NCBI GenBank assembly: GCA_050329575.1
Contig: JBHJOP010000009.1
Coordinates: 1-64,000, forward strand
Direction of reading: 5' to 3'
From: JAUXFS01 sp050329575
Lineage (GTDB): Bacteria > Pseudomonadota > Alphaproteobacteria > Rhodospirillales > Defluviicoccaceae
DNA: 64,000 bases
The notes under the pieces were generated by a model. It did not search any database. It was not told where the DNA came from and saw nothing but the letters and a program-made list of their open reading frames with translations. Below are positions 53,855-63,284 of this stretch, one piece after another (within the stretch, counting starts at the first letter, position 1; each line of letters opens with the position of its first letter). The position numbers and the translations under genes were made by a program.

Positions 53855-55096
53855 TTGCAAAACAGTCCGAAAGCGATCGCCTTGATCGTGCTTCGCGTAT
53901 TCTTTCCGTTCGCCCTCGGTTACTTTCTGTCTTATCTGTTCCGCGTCGTCAACGCGGTGATCGCTCCGGATCTGGTGCGAGACGCCGGGCTCGCCGCCGG
54001 CGATCTCGGTCTGCTGACCAGCGCATACTTCCTGACCTTCGCCGCCTTCCAGTTGCCGCTCGGCATTCTCCTCGACCGCTGGGGACCCCGGCGCACCGAA
54101 GCGACGCTCCTTCTGTTCGCCGCCGTCGGCGCCTTCGTGTTCGCGTCGGCCGACGACGCTGCCGGCTTGATCGCCGGCCGGGCGTTGATCGGCCTTGGCG
54201 CCTCGGCCTGCCTGATGGCGGCGTTCAAGGCGTTCGTGGTCTGGTTTCCGCGAGAGCGGCTGCCGCTGGTCAACGGCTGCCAGATGGCGGCGGGCGGCCT
54301 GGGGGCGCTGGCGGCGACGGCCCCGGTCGAGGCGGCGCTGGCGATCACCGACTGGCGCGGCGTGTTCGTCGCGCTGGGCTTGCTCACCCTGGCGGTGGCG
54401 ATCATCCTGCTACTCGTCGTCCCCGAGCAGGACGGCCCTCAGGAGGGGACGCGGCTCAGCGATCAGGTGGCCGGGATCCTCCGCATCTTCTCAAGCCCGC
54501 TGTTCTGGCGGGTGGCGCCACTGACGGTCTCCTCCCAGGCCGCCTTCCTCGCTGTCCAGGGGCTGTGGTCGGGGCCGTGGCTGCGGGACGTGGGCGGGCT
54601 CGACCGCGCCGCGGTCGCCGAGCACCTGTTGTTCGTCGCCGCCGCGATGGTCGCCGGCTTCCTGGTCATGGGCTGGAGTGCGGAGCGGCTGAGCCGGCAC
54701 GGTGTCCGGCCGATGGCTGTCGCAGTGGTCGGCATGGGCCTGTTCATGGCGGCGCAGGCGGCGATCGTCGCCGGACTGCCGCTTTCGGCGCTCGCCCTGT
54801 GGGGCGCATTCGGGTTCTTCGGCACCACCGGCATCCTCCCCTACGCCGCCCTGTCGCAACGGTTTCCGCCGCACCTCGCCGGTCGTCTCAACACCGGCCT
54901 CAACGTCCTGGTGTTCGTGCTCGCTTTCGCCGGACAATGGGGGATCGGCGCGATTCTCGGCCAGTGGCCCACCAGCGCGGCGGGCGGCTACGACCCGCAA
55001 GGCTACGCGGTCGCCTTCGCGGTCATGCTGGGGCTGCAAATCCTGGGGCTAGCTTGGTTTGCGGCGTTTCGACGGGATGGGGTCCCGGCAGCCTGA
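53855..55096 (+). CDS. Major facilitator superfamily transporter
   Basis: 413-residue protein with about 12 membrane helices. The MFS motif between TM2 and TM3 is LGILLDRWGPRRTEA. TM4/5 show GLGASACLMAAFKAFVVWFPRERLPLVNG, which resembles nitrate/sugar-phosphate-type MFS porters. A TTG start (53855) gives the listed length; a GTG at IVLRVFF is possible. Substrate is not inferable. Its 3' end overlaps the convergent hydrolase gene by 74 bp. Confidence 0.88.
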   Translation: MQNSPKAIALIVLRVFFPFALGYFLSYLFRVVNAVIAPDLVRDAGLAAGDLGLLTSAYFLTFAAFQLPLGILLDRWGPRRTEATLLLFAAVGAFVFASADDAAGLIAGRALIGLGASACLMAAFKAFVVWFPRERLPLVNGCQMAAGGLGALAATAPVEAALAITDWRGVFVALGLLTLAVAIILLLVVPEQDGPQEGTRLSDQVAGILRIFSSPLFWRVAPLTVSSQAAFLAVQGLWSGPWLRDVGGLDRAAVAEHLLFVAAAMVAGFLVMGWSAERLSRHGVRPMAVAVVGMGLFMAAQAAIVAGLPLSALALWGAFGFFGTTGILPYAALSQRFPPHLAGRLNTGLNVLVFVLAFAGQWGIGAILGQWPTSAAGGYDPQGYAVAFAVMLGLQILGLAWFAAFRRDGVPAA

Positions 55097-56060
55097 ACAC
55101 CTGGGTCCCCGGCGCGCCGTTCTCCCATCCCTGGACCATCAACCCGGCGGTGGCGGCGTTGGCGACCACCGCCAGCCGAGTGGTGGGATTGAGGATCGGC
55201 GGCCGCACCCAGGAAAAGTCGTCGCCGACCCGGTCCCGAAGCCGCTCCATCAGCGCCCGCCGGCCGACGCTGTCGGTTCCACGGTGGTGACCGGGGACGT
55301 CGAAGCCCAGCCAGTGATTGCTGATGCTGGTCGGCGCCTCGTGCACCACGGCACGGTTCTCGAGCCGTTCGATCACGCACCCTTCGGCCCCGTCGGCGCT
55401 GCTCAGCGTGAAGAAGACCGGCAGGCACAGTGGCGTCTCTGCCAACATCGCCTTTGCTTCCCGGTAGCTGGCGCAGCCCTCGAAGACCGAACGCAGTAGG
55501 TGCGAGGGCGGCAGCGCCGACTTGCGCCATGTGCCGGTGCGGTTGATCAGCCAATCGAACCAGCACGATCCGCTGAACCGGCGCATCGGCGGCTGATTGA
55601 TGGCGGCCGCGAACCGACCCGGGGCCATTGCCGTCAGCACGCCGACGAAGCCCGGCCAAGTGACATTGTAGAACGAGCCTGCCGACGCGCGCTGGCGGGC
55701 AACGACGACGTTACGGCCGATGCCGTTCATCGGCCAGTCGAGGGTGCGCAGCATTCGGTTGCCGACCCCCGCAGGGTCGACTCCAATCCCGCAAGTGCAC
55801 GACCACTCGTAGGACAGGTTGAGAAGCAGCGCGCCAGGAACCGCGACGTGCGCCGCAACGGTCGCCAGTTCGTCGCGGTAGGGGTTGCGGTTGCGGGTCA
55901 GCCATTGCCAGGTCGCGCGGTCGCCCATCCTGAGCGCGGCGCTGCCGTAGCGGTGCCGTGCCTCGGCGACGATCGTTGCCAGCCGGTCGGCGGCCGTGTC
56001 GAGGAGGGCGATCGGCCCGGCGTCGGCGACGTCGATCAGCGGAATGATCGGCAGGGTCAT
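55023..56060 (-). CDS. Ntn-hydrolase of the acid ceramidase/NAAA/C45 type
   Basis: 345-residue protein. SYEWSCTCGIGVDPAGVGNRMLRTLDWPM contains the expected nucleophile cysteine (WS-C-TC) followed by the conserved RTLDWP element, as in N-acylethanolamine acid amidase, acid ceramidase and choloylglycine hydrolases. Such enzymes autocleave before the cysteine and then hydrolyse amides. No signal peptide is evident with the ATG at 56060; a longer start at 56138 is possible. Substrate unknown; an N-acyl amide is likely. Confidence 0.72.
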   Translation of the reverse strand: MTLPIIPLIDVADAGPIALLDTAADRLATIVAEARHRYGSAALRMGDRATWQWLTRNRNPYRDELATVAAHVAVPGALLLNLSYEWSCTCGIGVDPAGVGNRMLRTLDWPMNGIGRNVVVARQRASAGSFYNVTWPGFVGVLTAMAPGRFAAAINQPPMRRFSGSCWFDWLINRTGTWRKSALPPSHLLRSVFEGCASYREAKAMLAETPLCLPVFFTLSSADGAEGCVIERLENRAVVHEAPTSISNHWLGFDVPGHHRGTDSVGRRALMERLRDRVGDDFSWVRPPILNPTTRLAVVANAATAGLMVQGWENGAPGTQVFRLPGPHPVETPQTKLAPGFAAPA

Positions 56061-56225
56061 GCGTGACGGGCTCCCGTGAAGGTCGAGGCTCGGCGCCCGC
56101 TCCCGCGCGAACGGTGGCGGAGCGGCGCAGCACATCACACTTCACCGCCGTCGACAACCGGCTTGCATCGGGTACACTGCGCCGGCCGGCGCCGTCGGCC
56201 CGCCCGGCCATTTGGAGACGATGCG

Positions 56226-57551
56226 ATGATCCCCCGTTACAGCCGTCCGGCGATGACCGCCGTTTGGGACCCGAACACGCGGTTCCGCATCTGGCTGGAC
56301 ATAGAGGCCCACGCCTGCGACGCCCAGGCGGCGCTCGGAGTGATCCCGCCGGAGGCGGCGCGGGCGGTCTGGGAACGCGGCGGCTTCGAGGTCGAGCGGA
56401 TCGACGAGATCGAGCGGGAAACGCGCCACGACGTGATCGCCTTCCTGACCAACCTCGCCGAGCACGTCGGCCCCGAAGCGCGGTTCGTCCATCAGGGCAT
56501 GACTTCGTCGGACGTCCTCGACACCTGCCTCGCGGTCCAGTTGGCGCGTGCCTCCGACATCCTGATCGCGGATGTCGACGCGGTGCTCGCCGCCCTCAGG
56601 CGGCGCGCGCTCGAACACAAGCACACCCCGTGCATCGGCCGCAGTCACGGCATCCATGCCGAGCCCACCACCTTCGGCCTCAAGCTGGCCGGGTTCTATG
56701 CGGAGTGGCGGCGCAACCGCGAGCGTCTGCAGGCGGCGCGGCGGGAGATCGCGAGTTGCGCCATCTCCGGTGCGGTCGGCACCTATGCCACCATCGATCC
56801 CGCGGTCGAGCGCCACGTCGCCGAACGGCTCGGCCTCGCCGTGGAGACGGTCTCGACGCAGGTGATCCCGCGCGACCGGCATGCCATGTTCTTCGCCACC
56901 CTCGCGGTCGTCGCCAGTTCCCTCGAACGTCTCGCGATCGAGATCCGCCACCTGCAGCGCACCGAGGTCGGGGAGGCGGAGGAGTACTTCGCACCCGGCC
57001 AGAAGGGCTCGTCGGCGATGCCGCACAAGCGCAATCCGATCCTCACCGAGAATCTGACCGGGCTCGCCCGGATGGTGCGCGCCGCAGTGATCCCGGCGTT
57101 GGAGAACGTCGCCCTCTGGCACGAGCGTGATATCTCGCATTCGTCGGTGGAACGGATGATCGGTCCCGACGCCACCATCACCCTCGACTTCGCCCTCGCG
57201 CGGCTGGCCGACGTCGTCGACCGAATGGTGGTGTATCCGGAGGCGATGCGCGCCAACCTCGACCGGCTGGGCGGACTGGTGTTCTCACAGCGGGTGTTGT
57301 TGGCGCTGACCCAGGCCGGCATGAGCCGCGAGGACGGCTATCGCGTCGTTCAGCGGCATGCGATGGATGCGTGGCAGGGGCGGGGGGGATTTCTCGATCT
57401 CCTGCAGGGTGACCCGGAAGTCGCCCGGCATCTGGACGGCGCCACCCTCGCCGGTCTGTTCGACCTCGGCTACTACGCCCGGCACGTGGACACCGTGTTC
57501 GACCGAGTCTTCGGCGAGGAGCCCGAGTCTCAGCCGCCCACCTGCATGTGA
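56226..57551 (+). CDS. purB: Adenylosuccinate lyase
   Basis: 441-residue fumarase/aspartase-superfamily enzyme acting twice in purine synthesis (SAICAR to AICAR and adenylosuccinate to AMP). Signature GSSAMPHKRNPILTEN carries the flexible-loop serine. TSSDVLDT and GRSHGIHAEPTTFG supply other active-site residues. Start ATG at 56226 (MIPRYSRPAM) is typical. It is followed by other purine genes. Its 3' end overlaps the convergent zeta-subunit gene by 22 bp. Confidence 0.97.
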   Translation: MIPRYSRPAMTAVWDPNTRFRIWLDIEAHACDAQAALGVIPPEAARAVWERGGFEVERIDEIERETRHDVIAFLTNLAEHVGPEARFVHQGMTSSDVLDTCLAVQLARASDILIADVDAVLAALRRRALEHKHTPCIGRSHGIHAEPTTFGLKLAGFYAEWRRNRERLQAARREIASCAISGAVGTYATIDPAVERHVAERLGLAVETVSTQVIPRDRHAMFFATLAVVASSLERLAIEIRHLQRTEVGEAEEYFAPGQKGSSAMPHKRNPILTENLTGLARMVRAAVIPALENVALWHERDISHSSVERMIGPDATITLDFALARLADVVDRMVVYPEAMRANLDRLGGLVFSQRVLLALTQAGMSREDGYRVVQRHAMDAWQGRGGFLDLLQGDPEVARHLDGATLAGLFDLGYYARHVDTVFDRVFGEEPESQPPTCM

Positions 57552-57895
57552 TCGCGATCGAGCGCTTTCGGGAAGTCCCCGGAGAGCTGATCGAGAGCGG
57601 TGGCATGGTAGCGCTTGAGTGCGTCGAGAATGTCCTTTTCGCTCAACCGGACGCCGGCGGCGGCGAAGTCCGTCCCCACGCGTCTGACGACATTACCGCT
57701 CCCGGGCTCGTCGAGGTCGAGACGGACCAGGCGCTTGGCGTACGCTTCGGCCTCGGGGCCGGTCATGCCCATGAGACCCGCAGCCCATAATCCGAGCAGC
57801 TTGTCGCGGCGGCATTGGGCCCTAAAACGCATCTCCTCGTCGAGCTTGTATTTCGCTTCGTGCCCGCGTTCGATCTCGCGAAGGGTGTCGGTCAT
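57530..57895 (-). CDS. F1-ATPase inhibitor zeta subunit (DUF1476 family)
   Basis: 121-residue helical protein. It shows the DUF1476 pattern EIERGHEAKYKLDEEMRFRAQCRRDKLLGLWAAGLMGMTG, then AEAYAKRLVRLDLDEPG and DVLRKV-like VVRRVGTDF. In Paracoccus and relatives this zeta protein binds F1 and blocks ATP hydrolysis through its N-terminus. The family is restricted to alphaproteobacteria, which supports the taxonomic reading. It is often found by purine genes. Confidence 0.9.
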   Translation of the reverse strand: MTDTLREIERGHEAKYKLDEEMRFRAQCRRDKLLGLWAAGLMGMTGPEAEAYAKRLVRLDLDEPGSGNVVRRVGTDFAAAGVRLSEKDILDALKRYHATALDQLSGDFPKALDRDHMQVGG

Positions 57896-58015
57896 GGCCG
57901 TTTCGGTCCCGCTGGTTCGGTGGCCCGTAAGAATGCCGCGGATCGGTCGGTAACGCCAGACGAACCGACATTCGTCGGTGGCGCGGTCGACCCTGGCACG
58001 CTATTGGAGAACGTC

Positions 58016-58819
58016 ATGTGCACCATGGTGGTTCTGTGTCGACCGGGACATCGCTGGCCGCTCGTGGTCGCCGCCAATCGCGACGAGATGATGGACCGGC
58101 CGTGGCGGTCGCCGGCGCGGCATTGGTCGGAGCGACCGCAAGTGGTCGCCGGGCTGGACGAACTCGGCGGCGGCACTTGGCTCGGGCTCAACGATTTCGG
58201 CGTGGTCGCCGGCGTTCTCAACCGCCTCAACACACTTGGTCCCGCCCCCGGATTGCGAAGTCGGGGGGAACTGCCGCTGCTCGCCCTCGACCACGGTGCG
58301 GCGAGCGCTGCGGTGGAAGCGATCGCCGAACTCGACCCCGACAGCTACCGCCCGTTCAACATGGTCATCGCCGATCGCCGCGAGGCGTTCTGGCTCCGCA
58401 CCCGGGCGGCCGGGATCGCCCCCGGCCCCGGTCCACACGACGGCGGCGGCATCGAGATCGCGGCGCTGCCGGCCGGGCTGTCGATGATCACCGCCTACGA
58501 CCGCAACGACGTGGCTTCGCCCCGCATCCGGCGCTATCTGCCGCTGTTCGAGGCGGCGGCGGCGCCGGACCCGGATCGGGACGACTGGTCGGAGTGGCGG
58601 GCGTTGCTGGCCAGCCGCGAGCACGATCCGGCCGCCGGCCCGGGTGGGGCTTGCTGGGTCGCCACCACCACCGGGTTCGGTACCGTCTCCTCGTCGCTGA
58701 TCGCTCTTCCCGCCGCCGGAACGTCCGCGGCGGCGCCGCGCTGGCTGTTCTCGGCCGGCCATCTCGCCGCGAGGGGCTACCATCCGGTTTCCCTGGCCGC
58801 GACGACGGGCGAGCGCTGA
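58016..58819 (+). CDS. NRDE family protein (TANGO2-like)
   Basis: 267-residue protein beginning MCTMVVLCRPGHRWPLVVAANRDEMMDRP. The NRDE motif and initial cysteine are characteristic of this Ntn-hydrolase-like family, which includes eukaryotic TANGO2. GGTWLGLNDFGVVAGVLNR is the second conserved block. No enzymatic activity is firmly assigned; haem handling has been proposed for TANGO2. It lies between the zeta gene (divergent) and purC. Confidence 0.9.
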   Translation: MCTMVVLCRPGHRWPLVVAANRDEMMDRPWRSPARHWSERPQVVAGLDELGGGTWLGLNDFGVVAGVLNRLNTLGPAPGLRSRGELPLLALDHGAASAAVEAIAELDPDSYRPFNMVIADRREAFWLRTRAAGIAPGPGPHDGGGIEIAALPAGLSMITAYDRNDVASPRIRRYLPLFEAAAAPDPDRDDWSEWRALLASREHDPAAGPGGACWVATTTGFGTVSSSLIALPAAGTSAAAPRWLFSAGHLAARGYHPVSLAATTGER

Positions 58820-58936
58820 CATTGTGTTGCGCCTGGACAGTTGCTATATGATCGGCTCCTGTCCGCTGCACCCGCCAGATCACGAGCGCCGCTTGGCAGC
58901 ACCGGTGGGTGAACCGCCATCATGAGGTTGAAACAC

Positions 58937-59701
58937 ATGGCCCGACGCAGACAGATCTTCGAAGGCAAAGGAAAGATCCTGTTCGAGGGGCCCGAACCGG
59001 GGACGCTCGTCCAGTATTTCAAGGACGACTCCTCCGCCTTGAATGTGCAGAAGCGGGCGGTGATCACCGGCAAAGGCGTGCTCAACAACCGCATCTCCGA
59101 GTATCTGATGATCCGTCTCGGCGAGATCGGGGTGCCGACCCATTTCGTCCGCCGGCTGAACATGCGAGAACAACTCGTTCGGGAAGTCGAGATGATCCCG
59201 ATCGAGGTGGTGGTGCGTAACGTCGCCGCCGGGTCATTCGCCAAGCGGTTCGGGATGGCGGAAGGCACGCCGCTGCCGCGGTCCATCGTCGAATACTACT
59301 ACAAGTCGGCCCCCCTCAATCACCCGATGGTCTCGGAGGAGCACATCACCGCGTTCGGCTGGGCGACGCCGCAGGACATGGACGAGATCATGTCCCTGTC
59401 GCTTCGTATCAACGACTTCCTGAGCGGCCTGTTCCTCGGCATCGGCATCCGGCTGATGGATCTGAAGACGGAGTTCGGACGGTTGTGGGAGGAGGAGCAG
59501 ATGCGCATCGTCCTCGCCGACGAGATCAGTCCCGACTCGTCGCGGCTGTGGGACATCAAGGGCAACCAGCGGCTCGATCGCGAACCGTTCCTGGACGATC
59601 TCAGCAAGATCGCCGACGCCTATCAGGAAGTGGCACGGCGCTTGGGGATCCTGCCGGAGAGCGGCCCGTCGGACATCAAGGGCCCGGAAACCATGCAGTG
59701 A
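58937..59701 (+). CDS. purC: Phosphoribosylaminoimidazole-succinocarboxamide synthase (SAICAR synthetase)
   Basis: 254-residue ATP-dependent enzyme joining aspartate to CAIR. IFEGKGKILFEGPEPG, the ATP region LNVQKRAVITGKGVLNN, EVVVRNVAAGSFAKR, and LIDLKTEFGR-like LMDLKTEFGRLWEEE are the family blocks. Start ATG 58937 is preferred over 58922 because MARRRQIFEGKG matches homologues. It is the first gene of a purC-purS-purQ-purL run. Confidence 0.97.
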   Translation: MARRRQIFEGKGKILFEGPEPGTLVQYFKDDSSALNVQKRAVITGKGVLNNRISEYLMIRLGEIGVPTHFVRRLNMREQLVREVEMIPIEVVVRNVAAGSFAKRFGMAEGTPLPRSIVEYYYKSAPLNHPMVSEEHITAFGWATPQDMDEIMSLSLRINDFLSGLFLGIGIRLMDLKTEFGRLWEEEQMRIVLADEISPDSSRLWDIKGNQRLDREPFLDDLSKIADAYQEVARRLGILPESGPSDIKGPETMQ

Positions 59702-59736
59702 ACCGGCCTATGGCGGGCGCGTAAAGGGGAACGGCG

Positions 59737-59979
59737 GTGAAGGCGGCGGTGCACGTGACGTTGAAGAGCGGTGTGCTCGATCCGGAGGGCCGGGCGGTCC
59801 AGCATGCCCTCGCGACGCTGGGCTTCGGCGGCGTCAACGGCGTTCGCAAGGGGAAGTACATCGAGATCGACCTCGCCGAGAGCGATCCGGCGCGGGCGCG
59901 CCAACGGGTGGACGCGATGTGCCGACAGTTGCTCGCCAACACCGTCATCGAGAACTATTCCATCGAAATCGTCGACTAG
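59737..59979 (+). CDS. purS: FGAM synthase subunit PurS
   Basis: 80-residue small subunit that bridges PurL and PurQ. It shows KAAVHVTLKSGVLDPEGRAVQHALATLGFGGVNGVRKGKYIEIDL and ends VIENYSIEIVD. GTG start with AAAGGGGA upstream. Presence of PurS together with separate PurQ and PurL indicates the multi-subunit FGAM synthase rather than the single large enzyme. Confidence 0.97.
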   Translation: MKAAVHVTLKSGVLDPEGRAVQHALATLGFGGVNGVRKGKYIEIDLAESDPARARQRVDAMCRQLLANTVIENYSIEIVD

Positions 59980-60076
59980 CCGCCGCCGCCGAAGGTCCGC
60001 GGTCCGAACCGGGTCCTCGGCAGCGCGCTCGATCGGCCACACGCCAATCGCGATTGCAGAAAACCTGGACCTTGAC

Positions 60077-60766
60077 ATGAGAGCCGCCGTGATCGTGTTT
60101 CCCGGATCCAATTGCGATCGCGACGTTGCGGTGGCGCTGGCGCGGGCGACCGGACGGCCGCCGGCGATGGTCTGGCACCGCGACACCGAACTCCCCGATC
60201 TCGACCTGATCGTCGTTCCCGGCGGGTTTTCCTATGGCGACTATCTGCGTGCCGGGGCGATGGCGGCGCACTCGCCGATCATGCGCGAAGTGAAGGCGCG
60301 CGCCGACGCTGGGGTGGCCGTGCTCGGCATCTGTAACGGCTTCCAGGTGTTGACCGAAGCGGACATGCTGCCGGGCGTGTTGATGCGCAACGCCGGCCTC
60401 AGGTTCCTGTGCCGGGACGTCTTCCTGCGGGTCGACAACGACCAGACGCCGTTCACCCGCGGCTACCGGCGCGACCAGGTGGTCCGCCTGCCGATCGCCC
60501 ACAACGAGGGCAACTACTTCGCCGACGACGCGACCCTGGACCGGCTGTTCGACACCGGCCGCGTCGCCTTCCGCTACTGTACGCCCGAAGGCGCTCTCGA
60601 CGACGCCGGCAATCCCAACGGCTCGCGACGTAGCATCGCCGGCATCCTCAACGAACGGGGCACCGTCCTCGGCATGATGCCCCACCCCGAGCGAGCCGCC
60701 GAGCCGCCGTTGGGCGGAACCGACGGACGGGCGATGTTCGAAAGCCTGGTGGGGGCGTTGCCGTGA
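60077..60766 (+). CDS. purQ: FGAM synthase glutaminase subunit PurQ
   Basis: 229-residue class I glutamine amidotransferase supplying ammonia to PurL. The nucleophile cysteine is in VLGICNGFQVL, and the His/Glu pair is in MMPHPERA. It follows purS after 97 bp and overlaps the purL start (GTGA). Confidence 0.97.
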   Translation: MRAAVIVFPGSNCDRDVAVALARATGRPPAMVWHRDTELPDLDLIVVPGGFSYGDYLRAGAMAAHSPIMREVKARADAGVAVLGICNGFQVLTEADMLPGVLMRNAGLRFLCRDVFLRVDNDQTPFTRGYRRDQVVRLPIAHNEGNYFADDATLDRLFDTGRVAFRYCTPEGALDDAGNPNGSRRSIAGILNERGTVLGMMPHPERAAEPPLGGTDGRAMFESLVGALP

Positions 60767-63000
60767 CCGCCGCCGCCGCGGAGATCTCGCCGGAGGTGGT
60801 CGCGCGGCACGGCCTGTCGCGCGACGAATACGCGAAGATCCTCGCCATTCTGGGGCGCGCGCCCAACCTCACCGAACTCGGGATCTTCTCGGTGATGTGG
60901 AGTGAGCACTGCTCCTACAAGTCGTCGAAGAAGTGGCTGCGCATGCTTCCGACCGAGGCGCCGTGGGTGATCTGCGGCCCCGGCGAGAACGCCGGCGTGA
61001 TCGACATCGGGGACGGCCAGGCGGCGATCTTCAAGATGGAGAGCCACAACCATCCGTCCTATATCGAACCGTACCAGGGCGCGGCCACGGGTGTCGGCGG
61101 TATCCTGCGCGACGTGTTCACGATGGGCGCCCGTCCCGTCGCCAACCTCAACGCCCTCCGTTTCGGCCGCCCCGACCATCCGAAGATGCGCCACCTGGTG
61201 GCTGGGGTGGTCGCCGGAATCGGCGGCTACGGCAACTGCGTCGGCGTGCCGACGGTCGCCGGCGAGTGCACCTTCCATGCCGGCTACGACGGCAACATCC
61301 TGGTCAACGCGATGACCGTCGGGGTCGCGGACACCGACCGGATCTTCTATTCCGCCGCCGCCGGGGTCGGCAATCCGATCGTCTATGTCGGGTCGAAGAC
61401 CGGGCGCGACGGCATCCACGGCGCGACGATGGCCTCCGCCGAGTTCAGCGACGACTCCGAGGAGAAGCGCCCGACGGTGCAGGTCGGCGACCCGTTCACC
61501 GAGAAGTTGCTGATCGAGGCCTGTCTCGAACTGATGGCCACCGACGCCATCGTCGCCATCCAGGACATGGGGGCGGCGGGACTGACCTCGTCGTCGTTCG
61601 AGATGGCGTCAAAGGGGGGCGTCGGCGTCGATCTCGATCTCGACCGGGTGCCGGTCCGCGAGGACGGCATGACCGCTTACGAGATCATGCTGTCGGAGAG
61701 CCAGGAGCGGATGCTGATGGTCCTCCAGCCCGGCCGGGAGGCCGAGGCGCGCCGCATCTTCGAAAAATGGGAGCTCGACTTCGCGGTGGTCGGGCGGATC
61801 ACCGACACCGGCCATATGGTCGTTCGCCACCATGGCGCCGTGGTCGCCGATCTGCCGGTCGATCCGCTCGCCCTGGCCTCGCCCGAATACGATCGGCCGC
61901 ACGTCGCGACACCGCCCCTCGCGAGGGTCGAGCCCACCGCCATCGCCGCTGCCGACGATCCGATCGCGGCGTTGCGGCGTCTGATCGGCTCGCCCGATCT
62001 CGCCAGCAAGCGCTGGATTTGGGAGCAGTACGACCACATGGTGATGGCCGACACCGTCCAGCGACCGGGCGGCGACGCCGCCGTCGTCCGCGTCCACGGC
62101 ACCGGCAAGGGACTTGCGCTCACCTGCGACTGCACGCCGCGATATTGCCTCGCCGATCCCGTGCAAGGGGGGCGACAGGCGGTGGCGGAAGCGTGGCGGA
62201 ACCTCGTCGCAGTCGGTGCCCGTCCGCTGGCGATCACCGACTGCCTCAATTTCGGCAACCCGGAGAAGCCGGAGATCATGGGCCAGTTCGCCGGTTGCGT
62301 TTCCGGGATGGCCGAGGCCTGTCGCGCGCTCGACTTCCCGGTCGTTTCCGGCAACGTCTCGTTTTACAACGAGACCAACGGGGTCGCGATCCCGCCGACG
62401 CCGAGCGTCGGCGGCGTCGGCCTGATCGCCGACCTGGACCGGATGGCGTCGCTCGCGCTGGTCGAAGCCGGTCAGGTGCTGCTGCTGATCGGCGAACCGG
62501 GGGGCGGCGGCGACGGCTGGCTCGGGCAGTCCTTGTTCCTGCGCGAGATCGCCCTGCGCGAGGACGGTTCACCCCCGCCGGTGGATCTCGACCACGAGCG
62601 TCGTACCGGTCGGTTCGTCCTCAGCCAGATCGAGCAGGGACGGGTGCGGACCTGTCACGACGTGTCCGACGGAGGTCTGCTGGTCGCTGTCGCCGAGATG
62701 GCGATCGCCGGCGGGGTCGGTGCCGCGATCGAAACGGGGCTGCGCGGCGGTGCGCGGCCGCCGCATGCGTGGCTGTTCGGGGAAGCGCAGGGGCGTTACG
62801 TCGTTGCCGTCGATGGCGGCACGGCCGACGCGCTCGAACGGGAGGCCGTCACGGCCGGCGTTGGCGTCCGGCGGATCGGGGTCACCGGCGGCGACCGGTT
62901 GATTGTCGACGGCGGCCGCGCCATATCGGTGCGAGAGTTGCAGGCCGTCCACGAAGGGTGGTTTCCCGCCTACATGGCGGCACCGTCCGCACACGGCTGA
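60763..63000 (+). CDS. purL: FGAM synthase large subunit PurL
   Basis: 745-residue small-form PurL with two AIRS-like halves, catalysing ATP-dependent amidation of FGAR. ELGIFSVMWSEHCSYKSSKKWL, GPGENAGVIDIGDGQAAIFKMESHNHPSYIEPYQGAATGVGG and TCHDVSDGGLLVAVAEMA are diagnostic. GTG start overlapping the purQ stop. Confidence 0.98.
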   Translation: MTAAAAEISPEVVARHGLSRDEYAKILAILGRAPNLTELGIFSVMWSEHCSYKSSKKWLRMLPTEAPWVICGPGENAGVIDIGDGQAAIFKMESHNHPSYIEPYQGAATGVGGILRDVFTMGARPVANLNALRFGRPDHPKMRHLVAGVVAGIGGYGNCVGVPTVAGECTFHAGYDGNILVNAMTVGVADTDRIFYSAAAGVGNPIVYVGSKTGRDGIHGATMASAEFSDDSEEKRPTVQVGDPFTEKLLIEACLELMATDAIVAIQDMGAAGLTSSSFEMASKGGVGVDLDLDRVPVREDGMTAYEIMLSESQERMLMVLQPGREAEARRIFEKWELDFAVVGRITDTGHMVVRHHGAVVADLPVDPLALASPEYDRPHVATPPLARVEPTAIAAADDPIAALRRLIGSPDLASKRWIWEQYDHMVMADTVQRPGGDAAVVRVHGTGKGLALTCDCTPRYCLADPVQGGRQAVAEAWRNLVAVGARPLAITDCLNFGNPEKPEIMGQFAGCVSGMAEACRALDFPVVSGNVSFYNETNGVAIPPTPSVGGVGLIADLDRMASLALVEAGQVLLLIGEPGGGGDGWLGQSLFLREIALREDGSPPPVDLDHERRTGRFVLSQIEQGRVRTCHDVSDGGLLVAVAEMAIAGGVGAAIETGLRGGARPPHAWLFGEAQGRYVVAVDGGTADALEREAVTAGVGVRRIGVTGGDRLIVDGGRAISVRELQAVHEGWFPAYMAAPSAHG

Positions 63001-63019
63001 CGGAACGGGAGACGCGATC

Positions 63020-63259
63020 GTGGCGATGGACGCCGGCGATATCGAACGCCTGATCCGGGAGGCGATCCCGGATGCGCGAGTGACGATCGAGGACTTGCGC
63101 GGCGACGGAGATCACTACGCGGCGCTGGTGATTTCGGAAACGTTCCGCGGCAAGACACGGGTCCAGCAGCATCAGTTGGTCTACGCCGCCTTGAAGGGCC
63201 GGATGGGCTCTCAGTTGCACGCACTGGCGCTGCAGACCGGCCTACCCGAGGATTCCTGA
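63020..63259 (+). CDS. BolA family protein
   Basis: 79-residue BolA-fold protein: IERLIREAIPDARVTIEDLRGDGDHYAALVISETFRGKTRVQQHQLVYAALKGRM. It has the conserved C-terminal histidine (LHALAL) used for Fe-S binding with monothiol glutaredoxins. It is followed 25 bp later by grxD, the usual BolA-Grx4 pair that handles [2Fe-2S] clusters and iron sensing. I chose the GTG at 63020 because GGGAG is well spaced; an ATG at 63026 is possible. Confidence 0.93.
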   Translation: MAMDAGDIERLIREAIPDARVTIEDLRGDGDHYAALVISETFRGKTRVQQHQLVYAALKGRMGSQLHALALQTGLPEDS

Positions 63260-63284
63260 ACGTCAAACCAGAGAGGACGCAGCG

